From JAZQHR01 sp045540695 (GTDB lineage: Bacteria > Bacillota > Clostridia > UMGS1810), in NCBI GenBank assembly GCA_045540695.1, contig JAZQHR010000079.1, forward strand, positions 1 to 20,965: a stretch of 20,965 nt of DNA, read 5' to 3'. The translations under genes and the position numbers were made by a program. The notes beneath the pieces were generated by a model that was not told the origin of the DNA, searched no databases, and saw only the letters and a list, made by a program, of their open reading frames with translations. Shown in pieces: positions 15,218 to 20,965 of this stretch (positions are counted from its first letter, which is position 1; every line of letters begins with the position of its first letter).

Positions 15218-15895
15218 ATGGCAGTAAAGGATAATGTGAATAACATCAAAAGCCGTATAAAAGCTGCGTGCAAAAGGTCGGGCAGAAGCGTAGACGAGAT
15301 AACAGTAATCGGCGTTACAAAGACATTTGAAGCGGATAAAATAACCGAGGCTATAGAGTGCGGTATAGAAAACGTTGCCGAAAACAGAGTGCAGGAGCTT
15401 GTGAGAAAGTACGACCAGGTAGAGGGTGTAAACTGGCACCTTATAGGACACCTACAGACAAACAAGGTAAAGTATATCGCAGATAAGGTTACACTGATAC
15501 ATTCTGTAGACAGCTTAAAGCTTGCCGAGGAGATAGATAAACAGGCAGAAAAACACGACAGAGTAATAGATGTGCTTGTGGAAGTAAATGTGTCGGGCGA
15601 GGAAAGTAAGTTTGGTGTATCACCTGATGACCTTCACAATATACTTTCGGAAATAGGGAAATTTCCTAATATAAAGGTCCAGGGACTTATGACAATGGCA
15701 CCTCTTTTAGCCGATAAAGACGAAATAAGACAAATTTTTAAAAAAATGTATAAAATTTTTATTGACAACCGAGCAAAAAAATATAATAATATTAACATGG
15801 GGATATTGTCTATGGGAATGAGTAATGATTTTGAAATTGCCATAGAGGAGGGAGCAACCATGGTGCGAATAGGTCGTGCTATGTTTGCCGATTAA
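15218..15895 (+). CDS. yggS: YggS/YlmE-family pyridoxal phosphate homeostasis protein
   Basis: The 225-residue protein is a PLP-binding TIM-barrel protein (PLPBP family) that helps balance B6 vitamers and amino acid pools and has no established catalytic reaction. PLP would bind Lys35 in VIGVTKTF. Other signatures are HLIGHLQTNK and SMGMSNDFEIAIEEGATMVRIG near the C-terminus, which form the phosphate-binding part. I chose the ATG at 15218, because AGGTGA lies 6 bases upstream; an in-frame GTG at 15209 lies inside that site. In Firmicutes, Actinobacteria and Cyanobacteria this family is encoded next to sepF, as here. Confidence 0.95.
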   Translation: MAVKDNVNNIKSRIKAACKRSGRSVDEITVIGVTKTFEADKITEAIECGIENVAENRVQELVRKYDQVEGVNWHLIGHLQTNKVKYIADKVTLIHSVDSLKLAEEIDKQAEKHDRVIDVLVEVNVSGEESKFGVSPDDLHNILSEIGKFPNIKVQGLMTMAPLLADKDEIRQIFKKMYKIFIDNRAKKYNNINMGILSMGMSNDFEIAIEEGATMVRIGRAMFAD

Positions 15896-15912
15896 AAAGG
15901 TTCATTATTAAA

Positions 15913-15942
15913 TTGGGTGTGACAGAAGTCACACCGTATAAT
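15913..15942 (+). promoter_or_regulatory. Candidate sepF promoter containing a perfect palindrome
   Basis: GGTGTGAC at 15916-15923 and GTCACACC at 15928-15935 form a perfect 8-bp dyad around AGAA. It contains TGTGA-N6-TCACA, the pattern bound by CRP/FNR-family regulators. A perfect TATAAT follows at 15937-15942, and TTGGGT (15913-15918) stands 18 bases before it. The predicted start (about 15949) would leave only some 15 bases of leader, beginning at AGGAGG (15950-15955). That is a weakness of the promoter reading. As RNA the dyad would be a stable tetraloop hairpin with no T-run after it, so it is not a standard terminator. Confidence 0.45.
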
Positions 15943-15963
15943 AAATTCTAGGAGGATTAAAAA

Positions 15964-16404
15964 ATGAGTGGATTTATGGACAAAATGATGTCTGCAATGG
16001 GACTTGGAGCAGAAGAAGAATTTGATGAGACACCTAGCGGTTACATAGAGAGCAAGAAAGAAGAACCTGCAAGCTCAGGTCTTTCTAAAAAGGGTAAGGT
16101 TGTAAACATTCACACTACTACTCAGCTAAAGGTGGTTGTAATTCAGCCTACTACTTATATGGAATCTCAGGATATTGCTGACCATTTAAAATCAAAGAAG
16201 CCTGTAGTAGTTAACCTTGAAAAGATTGACAAGGAAACAGCTAAAAAGGTTGTTGATTTCCTAAGCGGTGCTGTATATGCACTTGACGGAAGCATGCAGA
16301 AGGTTTCAAACGGTATACTTTTACTTGCTCCGTACAATGTTGGCATTATGGGTGATTTTTCAGACGAGCTTAAGAGCAAAGGTCTATTTGACTTAGACGA
16401 CTAA
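15964..16404 (+). CDS. sepF: Cell division protein SepF
   Basis: SepF binds FtsZ and helps assemble and anchor the Z-ring at the membrane. The 146-residue protein has an N-terminal amphipathic helix (MSGFMDKMMSAMGLG) that would bind lipid. A variable acidic and Ser/Lys-rich linker runs to about residue 45. The compact C-terminal domain (about 50-140) includes VVVIQPTTYMESQDIADHL, KPVVVNLEKID and DFLSGAVYALDGSMQKV. AGGAGG lies 8 bases before the start. It is followed by ylmH with a TAATG stop-start overlap. Size and motifs are standard. Confidence 0.95.
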   Translation: MSGFMDKMMSAMGLGAEEEFDETPSGYIESKKEEPASSGLSKKGKVVNIHTTTQLKVVVIQPTTYMESQDIADHLKSKKPVVVNLEKIDKETAKKVVDFLSGAVYALDGSMQKVSNGILLLAPYNVGIMGDFSDELKSKGLFDLDD

Positions 16405-17186
16405 TGCTTGACAGAAAAAAACTTTTATCACATATTTCCGACCCCGATGAAAAGGTGCTTGTATCAAGGATATGCGATCTTTTGGATAAGGCGCAAATAT
16501 CGGGGAAGGTTATGTATACGGATTTTTTGAATCCCAAACTACAGATGACTGTATCTGAAATGCTGAAATATTCGGGTGAAATAATTGCCGATTCGTTTGG
16601 CGGTTATGACGATGCCGAGAGAAGGATGTATTCTTTCTCTCTTTTTTGCAACGTTGAGAAAGACGAGTATCCCGTGCGTGTTGTCAGCATACGAACCAAA
16701 AATAAAAAGGTGTTTTCGCACAGAGATTACTTGGGTTCGGTGCTTGGCCTTGGTATAAAAAGAGAAAAGATAGGCGATATCGTTATTTCGGATGACAGAG
16801 CTTACGTGGTTTGCAGGGAGGATATAGCGGATTTTATAGAGCTTAACCTTTTTAAGGTGGGCAATATGAATGTTATATGCGAAATATGTGATATAGACGT
16901 ACTTGGAGCGTTTGAAAAGAAAATGTCGGTAATGGACGTTACCGTTTCATCGTTAAGGCTTGATGCGATAGTGGGAGCAATGTGCAAAAAATCGCGTGCC
17001 AATGCGGTAAAGCTTATTGACTCAGGTCTTGTTTGCGTAAATTACGATACTGTTATAAGCCATTCATATATGGTGAAAAATGATGATGTTATATCCGTAA
17101 GAGGATACGGCAAGTCGGTTATAAATACCGATGAGCGACTTACCAAAAAAGGGCGTATCCATATAACGGTTAATCATTATATATAG
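16404..17186 (+). CDS. ylmH: YlmH-type S4-domain RNA-binding protein
   Basis: The 260-residue protein matches YlmH. The N-terminal and central part is mixed alpha/beta (RDYLGSVLGLGIKREKIGDI and a valine-rich segment after it). A C-terminal S4 RNA-binding domain runs from about residue 182 (SSLRLDAIV, then KSRANAVKLIDSGLVCVN). In Bacillus YlmH binds the large ribosomal subunit and acts in ribosome-associated quality control of stalled nascent chains, overlapping with RqcP. The start codon overlaps the sepF stop by one base, implying translational coupling. The usual ylmG (YggT-like) gene between sepF and ylmH is missing here. The family is clear; the cellular role is inferred from Bacillus. 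Confidence 0.92.
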   Translation: MLDRKKLLSHISDPDEKVLVSRICDLLDKAQISGKVMYTDFLNPKLQMTVSEMLKYSGEIIADSFGGYDDAERRMYSFSLFCNVEKDEYPVRVVSIRTKNKKVFSHRDYLGSVLGLGIKREKIGDIVISDDRAYVVCREDIADFIELNLFKVGNMNVICEICDIDVLGAFEKKMSVMDVTVSSLRLDAIVGAMCKKSRANAVKLIDSGLVCVNYDTVISHSYMVKNDDVISVRGYGKSVINTDERLTKKGRIHITVNHYI

Positions 17187-17260
17187 TGTGACAGGACATA
17201 AACTTCATAAGTTTAATGCTATATGGGATTTAATGCTTTTGCAGTTTAAGTCCTGTTACA
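17187..17260 (+). promoter_or_regulatory. Long imperfect inverted repeat in the divIVA leader
   Basis: TGTGACAGGACATAAACT (17187-17204) pairs with AGTTTAAGTCCTGTTACA (17243-17260): 16 of 18 positions are Watson-Crick, one is a G-U pair and one a mismatch. The arm starts directly after the ylmH stop. The loop carries TTTAATGCT twice (17212-17220 and 17230-17238) and AAGTTT (17210-17215), which can pair instead with AAACTT (17201-17206). No T-run follows, so it is not a classical terminator. It could be a leader switch, a processing or stability element, or a remnant of a mobile repeat. Confidence 0.5.
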
Positions 17261-17293
17261 TTAAAAAATACTTTAGAAAAGGTGGGGTATAAA

Positions 17294-17737
17294 ATGTTAG
17301 CACCTCTTGATATTGAAAACAAGTGTTTTGGAAAAGCTATGATGGGGTATAATAAAGACGACGTTGACGACTTTATGGAGCTTGTACTGGCTGATTACGA
17401 AAAGCTTTACAAGGATAATATAGCTATGAGGGACAAGATACATGCTTTGTCCGAAGGCATTGAGCATTACAAAGCAATGGAAGATACTATGCAGAGCACA
17501 CTTATGATAGCTCAAAGCACAAGCGAGGAAGTAAAGAAAAATGCAACTGAAAAGGCTGACCTTATTATAGAGGAAGCAAAAGTTAAGTCGGGTGAGATTA
17601 TTGCCAATGCAAATGCTGAAATAGCAAAGCTTACAGAGGAATACGAAAACCTAAAAAGAAGCATTGATTTATTCAAAGCACAGGTTGCAGGGCTTTTCAG
17701 GGCACAGATAGATGCACTTATAGATAAGAAAGACTGA
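17294..17737 (+). CDS. divIVA: Septum/pole-targeting protein DivIVA
   Basis: The 147-residue protein has the conserved N-terminal membrane-curvature domain (LAPLDIENKCFGKAMMGYNKDDVDDF, shown here by its key residues Pro4, Gly18-Tyr19-Asn20 and Asp25-Phe27). A long coiled coil follows (about 30-135). DivIVA marks poles and septa and recruits division, wall and sporulation factors. I chose the ATG at 17294, 8 bases after AAGGTGG; an in-frame GTG at 17282 overlaps that site and would add residues unlike the family. It follows ylmH after about 107 bases that hold a long inverted repeat, so its expression may be set separately from the upstream genes. Confidence 0.94.
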   Translation: MLAPLDIENKCFGKAMMGYNKDDVDDFMELVLADYEKLYKDNIAMRDKIHALSEGIEHYKAMEDTMQSTLMIAQSTSEEVKKNATEKADLIIEEAKVKSGEIIANANAEIAKLTEEYENLKRSIDLFKAQVAGLFRAQIDALIDKKD

Positions 17738-17795
17738 AAATAATATACATAATTATTATAAAGACAAATTTTAGCCGCAAGGAGTGAAATAACAA

Positions 17796-20582
17796 GTGGA
17801 AAATATGGATTATGGCAAGACACTTAACTTGCCTGAAACCGAGTTCTCCATGAGAGCAAATTTGCCTCAGAAAGAACCTGAAATGGCAAAAAAATGGGAT
17901 AAGGACAGACTTTACTATAAACTTATCGAGAAAAATGAAGGTAAACCAAGATTTATTCTTCACGACGGACCTCCGTTTGCAAACGGTGATATTCACTTAG
18001 GTCACGCATTAAACAAGATTTTGAAGGATATCATTATCCGTCAGAAAAGTATGACCGGTTTCCAGACACCTTACGTTCCCGGTTGGGATACACACGGCCT
18101 TCCTATCGAAGTAAAGGCTATTAAAAAGGCAAAGGTTAATAAAGATGAAGTATCTGCCGTAGAATTTAGAAAAATGTGTAAGGATTATGCTATGGAATAC
18201 ATCGGCACACAGATGGAGCAGTTTAAGCGTCTGGGTGTGCTTGGTGATTATGATAACCCATACATTACACTTTTACCTGAATTTGAGGGTAAGCAGATAG
18301 AAGTATTCGGTAAAATGGCTACAAACGGCTACATCTACAAAGGCTTAAAGCCTGTTTACTGGTGTACTGAGTGCGAAACTGCACTTGCTGAAGCCGAGAT
18401 AGAATACGCTGAGGATGAAACTAATTCTATATACGTTAAATTCCCTGTTAAAGATGACAAGGGCGTATTTGACGGCTTTGACAAATCAAAGATTTATTTC
18501 GTGATTTGGACTACTACTACCTGGACTCTTCCAGGTAACGTGGCAATTTCGCTAAACCCTACATTTGACTATGTACTTATGAGTGCAAACGGCGAATACT
18601 ACGTTGTGGCAAGAGAGCTTTGTGAGGAATTTGCAAAGGTTGTAGGCATTGATAGTTATGAGATTGTAAAAGAAATGGTTGGCTCTGACCTTGAGTACAT
18701 CACTTGTCAGCATCCATTCTTAGACAGAGATTCTCTAATTATCGTGGGTGACCACGTTACTCTAGATGCAGGTACAGGCTGCGTTCATACAGCTCCTGGC
18801 TTTGGTGCAGAGGACTTTGTAGCTTGTCAGGGTTATGACCTTCCTATCGTGGTATCGGTAGATGAAAAGGGTTATCTAACTGAAGATGCAGGCAAGTTTG
18901 CAGGACTATTCTACGATAAATCAAATAAAGAAATAATAGATGAATTAACAGCTTCTAACCTACTACTTAAGGTTTCACCTATTGTCCATCAGTATCCACA
19001 CTGCTGGAGATGTAATCATCCGATTATATTCAGAGCTACTGAACAGTGGTTTGCATCGGTAGACGGCTTTAAGCAGGCTGCTGTAGACGCTATCAAGGAT
19101 GTCCAGTGGATTCCTGGTTGGGGCGAAGAAAGAATAACCAATATGGTTAAGGACAGAAACGACTGGTGTATTTCTCGTCAGAGAAAATGGGGTGTTCCTA
19201 TTCCAATCTTCTACTGCGAAAAATGCGGTAAGGAGCTTGTAAACGAGGAAACCATAAAAATCGTTTCAAAATTATTTAGTGAAAAAGGCTCAGACGCTTG
19301 GTACGCAATGGATGCAAGTGAAATTCTTCCTGCAGGCACTAAGTGCGAATGCGGTCACGATAAATTTACTAAAGAAACAGATATAATGGACGTATGGTTT
19401 GACTCAGGCTCAAGCCACTACGCAGTAAGCGATGCAAGAGAAAATCTTGGCTGGCCTGCAGACCTTTATCTAGAAGGTAATGACCAGTACAGAGGTTGGT
19501 TCCAGTCATCACTTCTTACTGCTGTAGCACTTGGTAAGGGTGCTCCGTACAAGGCTGTACTTACTCACGGTATGGTTGTTGACGGCGAAGGCAAGAAGAT
19601 GAGTAAATCTCTTGGCAACGGTGTTGACCCGCTAGACGTAGGTAAGAAATATGGTATAGATATCCTAAGACTTTGGGTGGTATCTGCCGACTATAAGACA
19701 GATATGCGTATGAGTGACGCTATACTAAAACAGCTTTCTGAAAGCTATCGTAAGATAAGAAACACTGCAAGATATATGATAGGTAACCTTTCAGGATTTA
19801 ACCCTGATACAGATATGGTTGCTTATGACGATATGCTTGAGATAGATAAGTGGGCACTTCTAAAGCTTAATAACCTTGTTAAGAAGAGTACAGAGGCGTA
19901 CAACAGCTATGAGTTCCATATCCTACAGCACGCTATCCATAATTTCTGCGTAGTAGATATGAGTAACTTCTATCTCGATGTTATAAAAGACAGACTATAC
20001 ACTCAAAAGAAAACAAGTGTTGAAAGAAGAAGTGCACAGACTGCTATGTATATGATACTTGATGCACTTGTAAAGCTTCTTGCTCCTGTACTATGCTTCA
20101 CTACAGAAGAAATCTGGAGTATGATGCCACATAAAAAAGCAGATGATTTGGAAAGCGTTATGTTTAACGACTTCCCTGTATATAACGAAGCTTATGTAAA
20201 CGCAGATATGGAAGCTAAGTTTGATAAGATACTTAAGATTAGAACAGATGTATCAAAAGCACTTGAAATGGCTAGAAACGATAAGGTTATCGGTCATTCG
20301 CTAAATGCAAACGTTGAGCTTTATACTTCGGGCGAGCTTTATACATTCCTTAAGGAAATAGAAGATGAATTATCTACTATCTTCATCGTATCAAAAGCAA
20401 GCATCACCGAAGGTGACATATCTGACGCTACATTTACCGGTGAGGAGTATCCTGAGCTTAAGATAAAAGTATCACAGGCTCCCGGCGAAAAATGTGAAAG
20501 ATGCTGGATGTTCTCTGAAACTGTTGGCGAAAACAGCGCTCATCCTACACTTTGCTCAAGATGTGCGAGCGTAATTGAATAA
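17796..20582 (+). CDS. ileS: Isoleucyl-tRNA synthetase
   Basis: The enzyme charges tRNA-Ile with isoleucine and edits misactivated valine. The 928-residue protein is complete. The HIGH motif appears as HLGH (67-70) after LHDGPPFANGDI. The CP1 editing domain follows. KMSKS is at 601-605, then the anticodon-binding helices. A C-terminal zinc site has Cys900, Cys903, Cys920 and Cys923. The start is GTG at 17796, with AAGGAG 11 bases before; an ATG three codons in is further from that site. The position after divIVA matches Bacillus. The 58-base gap upstream is far too short for a T-box leader and lacks its conserved motif, so ileS is either co-transcribed with divIVA or has a small promoter. Confidence 0.97.
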   Translation: MENMDYGKTLNLPETEFSMRANLPQKEPEMAKKWDKDRLYYKLIEKNEGKPRFILHDGPPFANGDIHLGHALNKILKDIIIRQKSMTGFQTPYVPGWDTHGLPIEVKAIKKAKVNKDEVSAVEFRKMCKDYAMEYIGTQMEQFKRLGVLGDYDNPYITLLPEFEGKQIEVFGKMATNGYIYKGLKPVYWCTECETALAEAEIEYAEDETNSIYVKFPVKDDKGVFDGFDKSKIYFVIWTTTTWTLPGNVAISLNPTFDYVLMSANGEYYVVARELCEEFAKVVGIDSYEIVKEMVGSDLEYITCQHPFLDRDSLIIVGDHVTLDAGTGCVHTAPGFGAEDFVACQGYDLPIVVSVDEKGYLTEDAGKFAGLFYDKSNKEIIDELTASNLLLKVSPIVHQYPHCWRCNHPIIFRATEQWFASVDGFKQAAVDAIKDVQWIPGWGEERITNMVKDRNDWCISRQRKWGVPIPIFYCEKCGKELVNEETIKIVSKLFSEKGSDAWYAMDASEILPAGTKCECGHDKFTKETDIMDVWFDSGSSHYAVSDARENLGWPADLYLEGNDQYRGWFQSSLLTAVALGKGAPYKAVLTHGMVVDGEGKKMSKSLGNGVDPLDVGKKYGIDILRLWVVSADYKTDMRMSDAILKQLSESYRKIRNTARYMIGNLSGFNPDTDMVAYDDMLEIDKWALLKLNNLVKKSTEAYNSYEFHILQHAIHNFCVVDMSNFYLDVIKDRLYTQKKTSVERRSAQTAMYMILDALVKLLAPVLCFTTEEIWSMMPHKKADDLESVMFNDFPVYNEAYVNADMEAKFDKILKIRTDVSKALEMARNDKVIGHSLNANVELYTSGELYTFLKEIEDELSTIFIVSKASITEGDISDATFTGEEYPELKIKVSQAPGEKCERCWMFSETVGENSAHPTLCSRCASVIE

Positions 20583-20601
20583 ATAATAGTAAGTAATATA
20601 C

Positions 20602-20640
20602 GATACCGCAGGCGGTTTAAAGCTTGCGGTATCTTTTTTT
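20602..20640 (+). terminator. Rho-independent terminator after ileS
   Basis: GATACCGCA (20602-20610) and TGCGGTATC (20625-20633) form a perfect 9-bp stem that can extend by three more pairs, followed directly by seven Ts. It lies 20 bases past the ileS stop and closes the long rightward gene block. Confidence 0.92.
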
Positions 20641-20680
20641 GAAAAAAACAATAGAAATTTGGATTTTTATGTTATTTTTG

Positions 20681-20709
20681 TTGACCTTGACAAATAAAAG
20701 GTATATAAT
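20681..20709 (+). promoter_or_regulatory. Strong promoter of the sodium pump unit
   Basis: TTGACC (20681-20686) and a perfect TATAAT (20704-20709) are spaced by 17 bases. A second TTGACA lies at 20687-20692 but is too close to the -10 box to work with it. The predicted leader to the next start codon is about 63 bases. The upstream terminator makes this an independent unit. Confidence 0.8.
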
Positions 20710-20778
20710 TAAAATGAGAAAGATTTGGATTAAAATTTTTTAAAAATATAATTTTACGGAAAGGAGGCATTTGTTATT

Positions 20779-20965
20779 ATGGGAGAATTGTCCAATGCAT
20801 TTGTAGTTGTGATGGGTATAGCGACAGTATTTATAGGACTTATCTGCATAATAATTTTATGCGAGGTAATGGGTGCAATATGCAAGGCGCTCATTAAAGA
20901 CAAAAAGGAAAAAGCACCAAGTCAGGCGGGGGATAAACCTGCACCTGAAAATTATGCAAGTCGGA
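20779..20965 (+). CDS. OadG-family sodium pump decarboxylase gamma subunit (partial)
   Basis: The frame opens with ATG at 20779, 11 bases after AAGGAGG (20761-20767), and is cut by the right edge after 62 codons. It starts MGELSNAFVVVMGIATVFIG, has one membrane segment (about 8-32), and continues into a charged Lys/Glu/Pro/Ala-rich tail. This is the form of the small gamma subunit of biotin-dependent sodium pumps such as oxaloacetate or methylmalonyl-CoA decarboxylase, where it anchors and assembles the complex. The alpha, beta and biotin carrier subunits would be expected downstream, outside the window. Which substrate the pump uses cannot be told from this subunit. Confidence 0.85.
   Translation, partial: MGELSNAFVVVMGIATVFIGLICIIILCEVMGAICKALIKDKKEKAPSQAGDKPAPENYASR

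Noticed and set aside
17738..17795. T-box riboswitch before ileS
   Set aside because: The gap is too short, and neither the conserved anticodon-pairing bulge nor a terminator stem is present.

Overview
The window is about 21 kb of chromosomal DNA, AT-rich, tightly packed and Gram-positive in character. Strong AGGAGG-type ribosome binding sites, the miaB-ricA-mutS-mutL-miaA order, the yggS-sepF-ylmH-divIVA-ileS order, an FHA-FtsW pair and an OadG-type sodium pump subunit all point to an anaerobic member of the Clostridia, probably a gut lineage. The species cannot be named from this sequence. I see no rRNA, tRNA, CRISPR array, prophage or transposase.

Left part (1-6283), all on the minus strand. 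Read in the direction of transcription, an FHA-domain membrane protein is followed by an FtsW/RodA-type glycan polymerase. Next comes a 456-base gene-free stretch. Its left part holds a palindrome-rich sequence of the kind dispersed in gut Clostridia. Its right part holds the promoter of the next operon. That operon is nadK-argR-recN, followed by a dCMP deaminase gene with its own terminator. A partial membrane protein gene then runs off the left edge.

Centre (6284-6445). A divergent promoter region separates the two halves. From here on every gene is on the plus strand.

Right part, block 1 (6446-15198): miaB, ricA/ymcA, mutS, mutL, miaA and a HlyD-like membrane-anchored adaptor. MiaA and MiaB make ms2i6A37 in tRNAs that read UNN codons. 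MutS and MutL form a methyl-independent mismatch repair pair. RicA is an RNase Y specificity factor in Bacillus. The adaptor overlaps miaA by 4 bp and has no transporter partner here. Block 2 (15218-20582): yggS/ylmE (PLP homeostasis), sepF, ylmH, divIVA and ileS, the dcw-distal cell division cluster without ylmG. A strong terminator follows ileS. A consensus promoter then starts a new unit whose first gene is an OadG-family sodium pump subunit, cut by the right edge.

Almost every gene belongs to a known family. The less explained signals are non-coding: a perfect dyad overlapping the nadK operon promoter, a CRP/FNR-like palindrome between candidate -35 and -10 boxes before sepF, a leader with mutually exclusive hairpins before divIVA, a start-Leu-stop mini-ORF just before miaB, and the dispersed repeat. 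I found no convincing wholly new multi-gene system. The transporter-less HlyD-like protein tied to tRNA modification and division genes is the best candidate for undescribed biology.
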